The position numbers and the translations under genes are program-made. Of a stretch of 64,000 nt of DNA, positions 20,749 to 29,577 are shown piece by piece. Every line of letters starts with the position of its first letter. Positions within the stretch are counted from its first letter, which is position 1. Source of the stretch: Bifidobacterium moukalabense DSM 27321 (GTDB lineage: Bacteria > Actinomycetota > Actinomycetes > Actinomycetales > Bifidobacteriaceae); contig NZ_AZMV01000004.1 of assembly GCF_000522505.1 (NCBI RefSeq), forward strand, positions 310,001-374,000. Reading direction: 5' to 3'. The notes under the pieces were generated by a model, which searched no databases, was not told the DNA's origin, and saw only the letters and a program-made list of their open reading frames with translations.

Positions 20749-22277
20749 ATGACATTGCACTGCACAGCTATGGCGAAACGACTGATCGCGTTGGCGGCAT
20801 CGGCGGGGTTGCTCCTAGCCATGGGCGCCTGCTCACGGTCGGATGACGTTTCGTCGGCGGCATCCTCCTCCGCCAGCGCATCCAGTACGACGAAAGACGG
20901 CAATGTCGTGATCTTCGCTCCCTCGGACGGTATCACCATCTCGCAGCAGACCCCTTTGAGCAAGTGGGAGAAGCTGGTGCCGGAAATCGTATCCTCCTTG
21001 AAATCCAAGGGGGTGGACAGTAGGAACATCACCGTCAGAACCGCTTCGAGTCTGGATAGGCAAAGCCAAAGCGTGCAGGATTACGTGGTGAATCACGTGA
21101 CCGGCGCCGCCAAGAAGACGAAGACCACGTTGGTTGTGGCTCCTGTGGCGAATACCACCGAATCGGACAGACAGTACGGCGATTATGTGAGCCGTGCCAT
21201 CACCTGGAACGACGATTCCTCGGATGAAGACGAGCAGGCCTACGCGCAATCCGCGGAACGCCTGGTTTCCGCATTGCGGCTTGCCCAGGACGAAGGCATG
21301 AAGGTGGTGCTGATCTCCAACAGCCTGCAGGAATACGTTCCGGATGCGTTCGTAAAGATGTCCGATGCGGAGCAGATCGGCATGCTGCAGGCGCAGAAAT
21401 TGGCAAGCAAGTTGGCTTTGGACAAGACGAGTTCCGACAATCCGAAGCATATCGAGGTACTGCTCCCCTACGATACGACCGATGAGAGCGGTCAGGACAT
21501 CGATGCGACCTTCGCCCAATCGGTGTTCAAGGGGATATGGAAGGTGTTGGGCCCGTATTTCAAAGACGGTAAGGCCGTAAGCCCTTCCGGTAAGCTGACC
21601 GCGTCCAGCACCGATGACGACTGGCGGAAGGTGGCGTTCGAGGCCACGAAAAGCGAGCAGATCAGACAGGTGTTGGCTGAACGTCTCGGCATGGACAAGG
21701 ATAGGTCCAGCCATACACGCATTGATGGCGTGATCGCCTGCAACGATTTCGTGGCGGACGCGGTCATCGCCGAATTATCGGATCTGGCATACACCGGCTC
21801 GGCTGCGGATATCAATCCTTCGATTACGATCTCCGGCATCATGGACAACATCGCAGGCAAGCATGATCTGAAGAAAAAAAGCCGTTCCGGACCCCATCAA
21901 GGCCCCGGAATCGGATGACGACGATGAGTCCGCCGATGATTCCGGCAAGGACGAATCCATCGACAAACAGAACGCGCAATGGCCGATCGTCACCGGTTAC
22001 GGAGCCTATGCAGGTTCCATGCCGAGCATCGTGAACGGACAGCAATGGATGACCGCATTGGAGAATCGCAAGGCCTTTGCCCAGGACATCGCCGAGGTAT
22101 GCGTACGCTTCAACGCATCGCAGAAGATCGACGGACTGAGTTTCGTCAAAAACACCACCGTAAGCGGACAGAAGACGCCCACCGTACAGGAAGATGCCCT
22201 GGCGGTCAGCGCCTATAATCTGAAAAAAAACGCTTATCGAACCGGGGTACATCTCTCTGGCCGACGCCGGAATGTAG
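20749..22277 (+). CDS. Substrate-binding lipoprotein, periplasmic-binding type 1 fold, two frameshifts
   Basis: Predicted membrane-anchored binding protein of a sugar-type transporter. A GAAGGA box precedes the ATG at 20749. The signal peptide ends in the lipobox LAMGAC, followed by a Ser-rich linker. The body has two lobes, with GVIACNDFVADAV and WPIVTGYGAYAGS in the pattern of xylose/ribose-type binding proteins. Two frameshifts occur, at A7 (21874-21880) and A8 (22223-22230). Removing one A from each gives one frame ending SLADAGM at 22277, 508 residues. No permease or ATPase gene is next to it, so the ligand is unknown. Confidence 0.8.
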
Positions 22278-22296
22278 ACGATGCCGATCGATTCGA

Positions 22297-22361
22297 ATTC
22301 GTAGATGGCGGGAGGGCCGTGCCGGTTGATTTCCGGTGCGGCCCTCCCGCCATCTACGAAT
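22297..22361. terminator. Long perfect hairpin between convergent genes
   Basis: Exact 23-bp inverted repeat (22297-22319 and 22339-22361) with a 19-base loop that has a short CCGG pairing of its own. It begins 19 bases after the repaired lipoprotein stop and ends eight bases before the stop of the opposing acyl-CoA ligase gene, so it probably terminates both. Neither side has a long T-run. Confidence 0.75.
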
Positions 22362-22369
22362 ACCAATGC

Positions 22370-24181
22370 CTATTTTCTTGGCACGTAGATCACGGTGTCG
22401 ATCAGGGTCTTGTAGTATTCGACGACCGCTTGGCGGCGAGCCTTCATGCTCGGCGTGACCAGACCGTTCTCTTCAGTGAACTCGTCGGGCACGATCTCGA
22501 ACTTTCGGATGGATTCGGCACGGGATACCGATTCATTGGCTTTGTTGACGGCACGTTCCACTTCGGCCCGAACGATCGGGTTCTTCGTGGCCTCTTCAAG
22601 ATTCTCCACACGTTCGGCGCCCTGCGATTCAAGCCACAGATTCGTCTCCGCCAGATCGAGGGAGATGATGGCCGCGATGAACGGCTTGCGGTCACCTATC
22701 ACCACGCACTGGCTCACCACAGGCGAAGTCATGATGGAGGCCTCCATCTCGCTTGGGGAGACGTTCTTGCCACCCGCCGTGATGATGAGGTCCTTCTTGC
22801 GTCCGACAATGGACACGAATCCGTCATCGTCGATGGATCCGAGGTCCCCGGTGTGCAGCCATCCGTCGACGATCTGCTGCTTGGTGACTTCCGGATGGTT
22901 ATGATAGCCCACGCATACGGCCGGGCTTGTGATGCACAGCTCGCCCTCCTCGTCAACGCCCATGGTCACGCCCTGCAACGGCAGCCCGATGGTGCCGATC
23001 TTGTAGCCGGTCGTTGGGTTCACGCTGGATGGGGCGCAGGTTTCGGTCATGCCATAGCCTTCAAGCAAGGGCAGACCCACACCGTTGAAGAAGTGTGCGA
23101 TGGAGGAGTCAAGAGGCGCGCCACCGGAGACCGCATACTCCACATGTCCGCCGAATACGTCCATGATCGACGAGTAGACAAGCTTGTTGTACAGCGCATG
23201 CTTCATGCCAAGCGCCAGTGGAATGCCTTCGCCTGACTGCTGCGCATGCGACCAGTCGCGTGCCACCTGGGTGGCGCCCGCGAACACACGGCCCTTGAAG
23301 CCGGAACCGGCCTTCTGCGAGGCGGCATTGTAGATCTTTTCGAAAATCCGAGGCACGGCCAGGATGAATGTCGGTTTGAATGCTTGGAAATCGGCCAGAA
23401 TGGTTTTGAGATCGCCGGACAGTCCAAGCGAAACGTTGCCGGCGAAGCTGAAGAACTGCATATAGCGGGCGAACACGTGAGCCAGCGGCAGGAACAGCAG
23501 CAGACGACGGTTGGGCTTCATGGCGATGTCGGGCATGGAACGGACACCGGAATAGGTGATGAACACGAAGTTCGCGTGGGATAGCTCAATGCCCTTCGGC
23601 GTTCCCGTGGAACCGGAGGTGTACACGATGGTCGCCAGATCGGAACCCTTGACGGCGTGCTCGCGTTCATAGAATTCCGCATCGGATACGGAACGACCGT
23701 ATTCGATGATGGTGTCGATCGCGCCGAACCGAATCACATAAACGTCACCCAGATCCGCGCATTGCCCGCGCACCGACTCGATTTTATCCCGTTGGCCATC
23801 GTCTTCGGCGAATGCCATCTTGACCTTCGAATCGTTGAAGATCATCGTGACCTGAGCCGGCGAATTCGTCTCATACACGGGCACGGTGAGCGCTCCGATG
23901 GACATGATGGCCAAGTCGAGCGCCGTCCATTGCCAGCAGGTATGGGCAATGATGGACACCGAGTCTCCCGGCATGATGCCACGCGCAATCAGACCCTTCG
24001 CGATGGCGATGACCTTGGCCTGGAATTCAACCGCACTGAAGGACATCCACGCTCCTTCCCCGTTCTTATACTCGACCAGGGAATCGTTCGGCGCGCGCTT
24101 CACACGCTCCTCAAGAACCGAAAAGATGTTCTTGTCAGTGTCGATCGACTGTTCCAAAGGACGCGTGTATTCCTTATACAT
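22370..24181 (-). CDS. Long-chain acyl-CoA ligase (AMP-forming), second copy
   Basis: AMP-binding-family acyl-CoA synthetase of 603 residues. Motifs: [20 protein letters not shown] (about 191-210), GYGMTETCAPS and GWLHTGDLGSIDDDGF. It parallels the enzyme at 15195-17243 along its length but lacks that protein's helical C-terminal tail, ending IDTVIYVPRK. The two are diverged paralogues, not a recent duplication. Substrate chain length cannot be told from sequence alone. It is convergent with the lipoprotein gene. Confidence 0.92.
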   Translation of the reverse strand: MYKEYTRPLEQSIDTDKNIFSVLEERVKRAPNDSLVEYKNGEGAWMSFSAVEFQAKVIAIAKGLIARGIMPGDSVSIIAHTCWQWTALDLAIMSIGALTVPVYETNSPAQVTMIFNDSKVKMAFAEDDGQRDKIESVRGQCADLGDVYVIRFGAIDTIIEYGRSVSDAEFYEREHAVKGSDLATIVYTSGSTGTPKGIELSHANFVFITYSGVRSMPDIAMKPNRRLLLFLPLAHVFARYMQFFSFAGNVSLGLSGDLKTILADFQAFKPTFILAVPRIFEKIYNAASQKAGSGFKGRVFAGATQVARDWSHAQQSGEGIPLALGMKHALYNKLVYSSIMDVFGGHVEYAVSGGAPLDSSIAHFFNGVGLPLLEGYGMTETCAPSSVNPTTGYKIGTIGLPLQGVTMGVDEEGELCITSPAVCVGYHNHPEVTKQQIVDGWLHTGDLGSIDDDGFVSIVGRKKDLIITAGGKNVSPSEMEASIMTSPVVSQCVVIGDRKPFIAAIISLDLAETNLWLESQGAERVENLEEATKNPIVRAEVERAVNKANESVSRAESIRKFEIVPDEFTEENGLVTPSMKARRQAVVEYYKTLIDTVIYVPRK

Positions 24182-24281
24182 GGCGCTATTCTCCTCAATG
24201 CATGAACCTACAAGTATGCATCATAGTCGAATCAGTCATCTTCCTTGGAATCCACCCTGCCTTTCAGCGTTTTCATTGACA

Positions 24282-24899
24282 TCACCCGACCGGTTTCAGC
24301 ATGATCGCCGTCGATCTGACTTTCCCCTCCGGATCGACGTAATCGCGACCGGCGCCTTTAAGCCCCCAGTGCAGACAGACATCCGCACAGTGGTCGGAAG
24401 ATCCTTCGACGTGCGCAAAGACATGCCCGCTTTCGACCATTGTCCCCACGGATAGATCGGTGGTGGCCGGCTCGAAGGTGGAGGTCAGCTCGCCATGCAT
24501 CGTGCCGTGACGTATGGTCACCACCGATTTGCCCGCCACACTTCCCACGAAGGCGATTACGCCATCTGCAGGCGCAAGGAGCTCCTCGCCTTTCTCCACG
24601 TTGAGGTCGACGCCCCGATGCCCTGCAAGCCATGCCTTTTCAGGTGCCGTGAACCGCTCCGTTATTCTGGCGTTCGACACAGGCCAACGCATGAGTGCGC
24701 TGCAGTCATCCGAATATGATGATGGTGCAATCGTCGAGGCCTGCGATGATCGCACCATCATGCAGCAGCAGATCAGCACCGCGATCGTCGTGACCAGACA
24801 GGAGACGATCGCCCGTCTGTGCTCGCAATCACTGCGCTCGGCGTCGCATTGATACCGGTATCGTCGAAGTCTACGCTGATAATCCTGTTCGTTCACCAT
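24282..24899 (-). CDS. M23-family (LytM-like) peptidase
   Basis: Probable secreted or membrane-anchored cell-wall peptidase. I use the start at 24899 (MVNEQDYQ), which has AAAGGAG just upstream; the frame is open to 24950. A basic head (RRLRRYRYQ) and one hydrophobic segment (IVSCLVTTIAVLICCCMMV) precede the catalytic domain. Zinc ligands are in GHRGVDLN; the usual HxH motif reads CLHWG, with Cys for the first His. From memory this CLHWG form is common in small actinobacterial M23 proteins, so activity is not excluded. DHCADVC adds two cysteines. It lies 100 bp upstream of the second acyl-CoA ligase. Confidence 0.85.
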   Translation of the reverse strand: MVNEQDYQRRLRRYRYQCDAERSDCEHRRAIVSCLVTTIAVLICCCMMVRSSQASTIAPSSYSDDCSALMRWPVSNARITERFTAPEKAWLAGHRGVDLNVEKGEELLAPADGVIAFVGSVAGKSVVTIRHGTMHGELTSTFEPATTDLSVGTMVESGHVFAHVEGSSDHCADVCLHWGLKGAGRDYVDPEGKVRSTAIMLKPVG

Positions 24900-25026
24900 G
24901 GCTCCTTTGTCGTTGCTGCCAGCATGAAGACCCTTTATCTTCCCCGTCAAGCCAGAACGAGGGCTGTGGTCGGAGGATGGAGGTTATCCACAGGCTCCGG
25001 GCGTGTCGCGCCCTACGATGGGAGAC

Positions 25027-25404
25027 ATGAGTGACAACACCACGCAACGTAAAGCCCTACAGCAGCTGGAGAGCGAATCCGTTGAGGAACGAATCGCCTA
25101 TTATCGCAAACCGTTCATGGTGCTATGGGCGGCCGTGCAGGAGGCTTCGAGCGAATTGCAGGACGATTATTCGCTCTCTCCCGCCCTGTCACAGCTGTGG
25201 GTTGCTGAACGCATTCGCCAGGTGGCGGATTCACTGGTGGATCGCCTGGCCGAAACGGCGATCGCACACGGGGAATCCAAATCGAATGTGGCGCGCGCAG
25301 CGGGTGCCAGCCCCGCGAATGCGTTGCGTCGCTTTCCTCGTCTGCGTGAGGGAGAAGGTCACGATCGCACGCTTATCGATGAGGTGTTGGATTCATTGGA
25401 ATAA
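25027..25404 (+). CDS. Small helix-turn-helix-like hypothetical protein
   Basis: A 125-residue protein I do not recognise. The start at 25027 (MSDNTTQRK) has GGGAGAC directly upstream; the open frame begins 24 bases earlier. It is mainly helical and charged. Residues about 90-115 (GESKSNVARAAGASPANALRR) have the spacing of a helix-turn-helix, suggesting DNA binding (inference). It reads toward tRNA-Asn, with the terminator of the tRNA between them, and stands alone on the plus strand between two minus-strand groups. Confidence 0.75.
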   Translation: MSDNTTQRKALQQLESESVEERIAYYRKPFMVLWAAVQEASSELQDDYSLSPALSQLWVAERIRQVADSLVDRLAETAIAHGESKSNVARAAGASPANALRRFPRLREGEGHDRTLIDEVLDSLE

Positions 25405-25409
25405 CAAAA

Positions 25410-25431
25410 AGCCCTCGATCCTTCGAGGGCT
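25410..25431 (-). terminator. Terminator of tRNA-Asn
   Basis: A nine-bp GC-rich stem with a four-base loop; on the minus strand it is followed by TTTTT (plus-strand A5 at 25406-25410). It may also stop plus-strand reading from the small gene ending at 25404, although no T-run follows on that strand. Confidence 0.85.
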
Positions 25432-25438
25432 CATACCA

Positions 25439-25514
<76 letters not shown>

Positions 25515-25576
25515 ATGCGTTGTGCACAAGACGAAGATGATACTCCGGAATGGCGCTATTGCAAAACCTCAGCGTG

Positions 25577-26620
25577 TCACATGGAAATCCTGGTCAGAGG
25601 CATGGCGGAGTCGATCGGGAAATCCGGAGCGGACGGGCTGACGCCCGCCTCGACCAGATTGACTCCCAGCATGGCCACCATCGCGCCATTGTCGGTGCAC
25701 AGCTTAATGCGAGGAATACGTACCTCTACACCACATTCCCTGCCGGCTTCCAACAGTTTGGCGCGTAACTGGGAATTCGCGGAAAAACCACCGCCGACGA
25801 TCAACGTCTTGGAATCATACTGTTCGCAGCCCCGCATGGCCTTTCTGGCGAGCACGGTGGCGACGGAATCGGCCAGTGAGGCGCATACGTCATCTACGGG
25901 AACCGTACGGCCGGCGGCCTGCCGTTGCTCGATCCAACGTGCGACGGCGGTTTTGACCCCGGAGAAGCTGAAATCATAGGGATGCTGCTGGCCGGCCTTG
26001 CCCTGAGTCAGTCCTTGCGGCACCTTGATGGCATGCGGATCGCCTAACTGGGCGTGACGGTCGATATGCGGACCTCCTGGATAGGGAAAACCAAGCAGTC
26101 GAGCCACTTTATCGAAGCATTCGCCGGCGGCGTCGTCAAGTGTGGTGCCGACCACATCGATATGCCGAGCCACATCCTCAACGTGCAGCAGTGAGGTATG
26201 GCCGCCGGAGACTATCAACGCGAGCGTGTCTTGGGGAAACGGGCCGAACTGCAGTTGGGTGACGGCGATATGGCCAATGACATGATTGATGCCGTAGATC
26301 GGTTTGTTCGCGGCCCAGGCCAGCGCCTTCGCCCCGGAAACGCCGACGGCGAGGCATCCGGCAAGACCGGGGCCCGCGGATACGGCGATGGCATCGATGT
26401 CGGATAACGTCATATTGGCGTCGATCAGGGCCTTCGATACGCATGGCACGAAGGCCTCGGCATGTGCTCGGGAGGCGATCTCCGGAATCACGCCACCGTA
26501 GCGTGCATGTTCGTTCATGGACGAGGCCACGACGTTGGAGATCAGCGTTCTGCCCTGCACCACGGCCGCGGCGGTTTCATCGCAGGTGGATTCGATACCG
26601 AGTACGATTGGTTCGCTCAT
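25577..26620 (-). CDS. tsaD: tRNA N6-adenosine threonylcarbamoyltransferase
   Basis: Catalytic subunit that installs t6A at position 37 of ANN-decoding tRNAs. The 347-residue protein opens with VLGIESTCDETAAAVV and has the metal-binding NHVIGHIAV (HxxxH) and SGGHTSLL motifs, then FSFSGVKTAV. The tsaE, tsaB, rimI and tsaD genes lie together here with gaps of a few to about 60 bases. It ends just before tRNA-Asn, itself an expected t6A substrate; the adjacency may be chance. Confidence 0.97.
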   Translation of the reverse strand: MSEPIVLGIESTCDETAAAVVQGRTLISNVVASSMNEHARYGGVIPEIASRAHAEAFVPCVSKALIDANMTLSDIDAIAVSAGPGLAGCLAVGVSGAKALAWAANKPIYGINHVIGHIAVTQLQFGPFPQDTLALIVSGGHTSLLHVEDVARHIDVVGTTLDDAAGECFDKVARLLGFPYPGGPHIDRHAQLGDPHAIKVPQGLTQGKAGQQHPYDFSFSGVKTAVARWIEQRQAAGRTVPVDDVCASLADSVATVLARKAMRGCEQYDSKTLIVGGGFSANSQLRAKLLEAGRECGVEVRIPRIKLCTDNGAMVAMLGVNLVEAGVSPSAPDFPIDSAMPLTRISM

Positions 26621-26635
26621 TGGTTGGACACTCCG

Positions 26636-27133
26636 TTAATTCTGTGGTTGGAAACCGATGATTCGTGGTGCAAGATCGAGGCTCATGGTGTAGGCATCGA
26701 TTCCTTCGGGCTGGTAGTAGCGTTTGCGCAGACCCATTTTGGTGAAGCCGAAACGCTCATAGAGTCCCAGTGCCGGCTCATTGTCGACGCGCACCTCCAG
26801 GAGCATGCGCTTCGCGCCTTGTCCTTTGGCCGACTCGATCAGGGACCGCAGGAGCGTTGCCGCGATTCCACGACGTTGGAACGGTCTGCCGACGCCGATG
26901 GTCATGATTTCCGCGTCGTCACCGTCATACCAGAAACCGGCATAGCCGCGGATGACCGGAACCCCATCGTCATCCGCCGGCCCAAGGTCCAATAGATAGG
27001 TGCGTGCCGGCGCATTGAACTCCTGCCGGATCGCGTGTTCGCTCCAGGCGCCGTGGCCGAACAGGTCAGCCTCCAATGCGGCGATCTGGCTGACGGCCAT
27101 ATCCTGTTCGACCTGCGTATGATCGACAATCAT
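26636..27133 (-). CDS. rimI: Ribosomal protein S18 alanine N-acetyltransferase
   Basis: GNAT-fold acetyltransferase of 165 residues; the RimI family acetylates the N terminus of S18. The acetyl-CoA binding region is in MTIGVGRPFQRRGIAATLL (motif A, about 93-111), followed by the usual LEVRVDNEPALGLYERFGF. It lies between tsaB and tsaD, a position RimI keeps in many genomes. Substrate is assigned from family and position, not proven. Confidence 0.92.
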   Translation of the reverse strand: MIVDHTQVEQDMAVSQIAALEADLFGHGAWSEHAIRQEFNAPARTYLLDLGPADDDGVPVIRGYAGFWYDGDDAEIMTIGVGRPFQRRGIAATLLRSLIESAKGQGAKRMLLEVRVDNEPALGLYERFGFTKMGLRKRYYQPEGIDAYTMSLDLAPRIIGFQPQN

Positions 27134-27142
27134 ATCGTCGCC

Positions 27143-27916
27143 TCACTCGGTTTTATCGGCACCGGCATGATTGAGCACATGCTTGAGCGGATTCGGCACG
27201 GATACGTCGGGACGCCGCAGGTACAGCGGTTCAACGGGGACGGGATGGGACAACGCCTCGTCGGATGTGGCGAAAGCGGCGAACCGTTCCAATCCGCAAG
27301 CCCCCTCATCAAGCAACGTATCGTCGGACACCGAACTGAGCGCCGACAGCGAATTCCATGTCGTGGCGTATTTCATGGCACCATGGCCCGCGATGTCGAC
27401 CGCATATCGCACATTCGGATGTTCCTTCCGCAGTCGTTCGATCGCGGCGTCGACCCGTTGCACGATGGATTGAGGATAGTCGATATCCATTTCGATCAAT
27501 GTCCGAGGCGTGGCGCCCTCCCGCGCCGCGCCCTTCAGCATGAAGTACAGCTGCCGGCGGCGGGCGTCGTTGACTGCAAGCGTCAGATGGCATGCGTCAT
27601 CATTCGCGCGCGCATCGACCAGTCGCACCTGGGGCGAAAGCACATCCTGCCCCACCAATTCGGCTCCGGTGGCGAACGCCAATGCCTTGGCCGCCACGAT
27701 ACCGGCCCTGAGTCCCGTGAACGGCGCCGGTCCGATGCCCACCACGATACGTTCGATATCCTGCGGTCTGAGTCCCGCCTGTTCGACGGCACGGGCGATG
27801 TTCACCTGCAGTTTCTCGACGTGCGTGCGCGAATCGGTCTCCACGATGGGTTCGTGTCCGACCACGCCGACGGTGGAACCATACGAGGTGTCGATCACCA
27901 GTGTCTGCATCTTCAA
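27143..27916 (-). CDS. tsaB: t6A biosynthesis protein TsaB
   Basis: Non-catalytic ASKHA-fold partner of TsaD. The 257-residue protein starts MKMQTLVIDTSYGSTVG and has RIVVGIGPAPFTGLRAG, the typical TsaB signature. It lacks the metal-binding histidines of TsaD, as expected. The gap to rimI is nine bases, indicating one transcript. Confidence 0.94.
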   Translation of the reverse strand: MKMQTLVIDTSYGSTVGVVGHEPIVETDSRTHVEKLQVNIARAVEQAGLRPQDIERIVVGIGPAPFTGLRAGIVAAKALAFATGAELVGQDVLSPQVRLVDARANDDACHLTLAVNDARRRQLYFMLKGAAREGATPRTLIEMDIDYPQSIVQRVDAAIERLRKEHPNVRYAVDIAGHGAMKYATTWNSLSALSSVSDDTLLDEGACGLERFAAFATSDEALSHPVPVEPLYLRRPDVSVPNPLKHVLNHAGADKTE

Positions 27917-27979
27917 GAACTCCTTGTGCCAAGCTTCTAGATACTGTACAACCGGCGCTAGAAGCGTCCAAAACGCCGG

Positions 27980-28555
27980 TCAGCGGGAACCGTTTTCGAA
28001 ATCGAAACCGCTCCAGGCCGAGCCGACCGGAATCATGGTGACGATACGCACGCCATCGCTGGTCATCTCCCGGTCATCATCCGGCATACCGGCATCGGCG
28101 GGCCGGTCGATATGGATTTCCAACCGTTCCGGGGCAAGGGCCGCCGCCATCTGTTCGCCCCACTCCATGAGTATCACCGTATTGTCGCCTGGATTCTCCA
28201 ACTCCTCATCCAGTCCCAGTGATTCAAGCTCATCCAGGAGCCTGCCCACGGTATCCTGACCGGGGGCATAGGCGTTGCCTCCCAGACGATAGGCGTCAAC
28301 GTGCACAAGGTGCGCGGAAGATCCGTCGGAGAAGCGTCCTTCGAGTTCACGGGCGATGGTGAATGTCGGGGACACGATGGGCTCCGCGATGCCGAGACCG
28401 GCACCAAAACCCTGCGCGAACGTGGTCTTGCCGGCTCCAAGCGGTCCGGAAAGCAGCACCACATCTCCTCCGCGGGTCAGCTTTGACAACCGTTCTCCGA
28501 TGGCGCGCATGTCGTCACCGGTCTTGACCGTGATGGTGGGGCCATTGTTGTTCAT
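27980..28555 (-). CDS. tsaE: t6A biosynthesis ATPase TsaE
   Basis: Small P-loop ATPase of the t6A pathway. Walker A is in LSGPLGAGKTTFAQGFGAGLG at about 36-54, and VHVDAYRL is the conserved Walker B-like segment. At 191 residues it is slightly longer than average because of a C-terminal extension ending FENGSR. It lies two bases downstream of holA and 63 bases ahead of tsaB. Confidence 0.95.
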   Translation of the reverse strand: MNNNGPTITVKTGDDMRAIGERLSKLTRGGDVVLLSGPLGAGKTTFAQGFGAGLGIAEPIVSPTFTIARELEGRFSDGSSAHLVHVDAYRLGGNAYAPGQDTVGRLLDELESLGLDEELENPGDNTVILMEWGEQMAAALAPERLEIHIDRPADAGMPDDDREMTSDGVRIVTMIPVGSAWSGFDFENGSR

Positions 28556-28557
28556 AA

Positions 28558-29577
28558 TCAGCCGATCCGTCCTTTTTGGCTAATGAGTTCGATGGAGCGT
28601 TCCAGCGCATAGACCGGGTCTCCCCCGTTGGTTTTGCTTTGCTCGTCCGCCCATGCAAGCATCTGGATGCACCGGCCCAAGCCCGCCGAGGTCCATCCGG
28701 GAAGCTGTCTCGTGGCGTTTTTCAGCACCCAAGGATTCGTTTTCGCCTCCGCTTGGGAAATGGTGCCGGCCTGTACCGCCGACGCCTTGGCGAGCGTACG
28801 CAGCTTCATGGCGAGGGCTCCGATCAGCGCAATCGGATCGATACCCTGTTCCACCGCGGACCGCATGGCGATGATGGCATCGGCGGAACGCCCGGCCATC
28901 GCCTGGTCGGCCACGGAAAAACCCGTGACCTGCGGATTGGAGGTAAGGTACTGGTTCACGCGATCCAAGCCCATCGGATCGTCGTCGAAATCAAAACACA
29001 GCTGCGAAACCATTGCGGCAAGCTCGCCGGTTTTCTCACCGAGCACGGCCACGAGCTGCTGCGCCGCCATCGGTTCCACACGACGGTTTCTACGTTCGAA
29101 ACATTGCATGACGAAGTTGAGCTTCGCGTCGGCCTTCTTCAAATCGGGCACGACCTGCTTGTCGGCGCCGGCCTTCGTGAGCCGGTCCACCAATCGCTTG
29201 CCCTTGACACCACCTTCATGTTGACAGATGACGATGCTGGAATCCGCGGGATTCCTGCATGACTGCCTGCAGTAATCGACCATGGCGTCGCCGAGTCCTT
29301 CGTCTGCGCCTTGCAGGTTGACGATTTTCACGATCGCACGATCACTGAGCAACGAGGGACTCACCGCTTCGTCGAAAGCGTAATGATCCGCACCTGCCGC
29401 ATCCAGTTCGATCAATTCCGCATCGGGATACCTGCGTTGCGCGGCACTGCACTGGTCACGCACCATCTGTTCGTTCAGGTATGCGTCACCGCCAAAGACG
29501 ATATGGAAGGGCGTATTCGCTGCGGATGTTTTCGGCATAGTATTCAATCTCGCCGCATCGGTGGACAAGCGCGTCAT
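28558..29577 (-). CDS. holA: DNA polymerase III delta subunit
   Basis: Clamp-loader subunit that opens the sliding clamp. The recognisable protein begins at MPKTSAANTPFHIVFGGDAYL (29538). I extend it to 29577 (MTRLSTDAARL) because that ATG overlaps the comEC stop (TGATG), suggesting coupling; either start is possible. The three-domain HolA pattern is present, with FDEAVSPSLLSDRAIVKI early and SVADQAMAGRSADAI in the middle, and a C-terminal helical domain. The comEC-holA order is common in Gram-positive bacteria. Confidence 0.93.
   Translation of the reverse strand: MTRLSTDAARLNTMPKTSAANTPFHIVFGGDAYLNEQMVRDQCSAAQRRYPDAELIELDAAGADHYAFDEAVSPSLLSDRAIVKIVNLQGADEGLGDAMVDYCRQSCRNPADSSIVICQHEGGVKGKRLVDRLTKAGADKQVVPDLKKADAKLNFVMQCFERRNRRVEPMAAQQLVAVLGEKTGELAAMVSQLCFDFDDDPMGLDRVNQYLTSNPQVTGFSVADQAMAGRSADAIIAMRSAVEQGIDPIALIGALAMKLRTLAKASAVQAGTISQAEAKTNPWVLKNATRQLPGWTSAGLGRCIQMLAWADEQSKTNGGDPVYALERSIELISQKGRIG

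Noticed and set aside
22278..23236. Continuation of the lipoprotein frame into the acyl-CoA ligase region
   Set aside because: The long plus-strand frame after 22230 is antisense to the ligase; the true protein ends at 22277 after the A8 repair.
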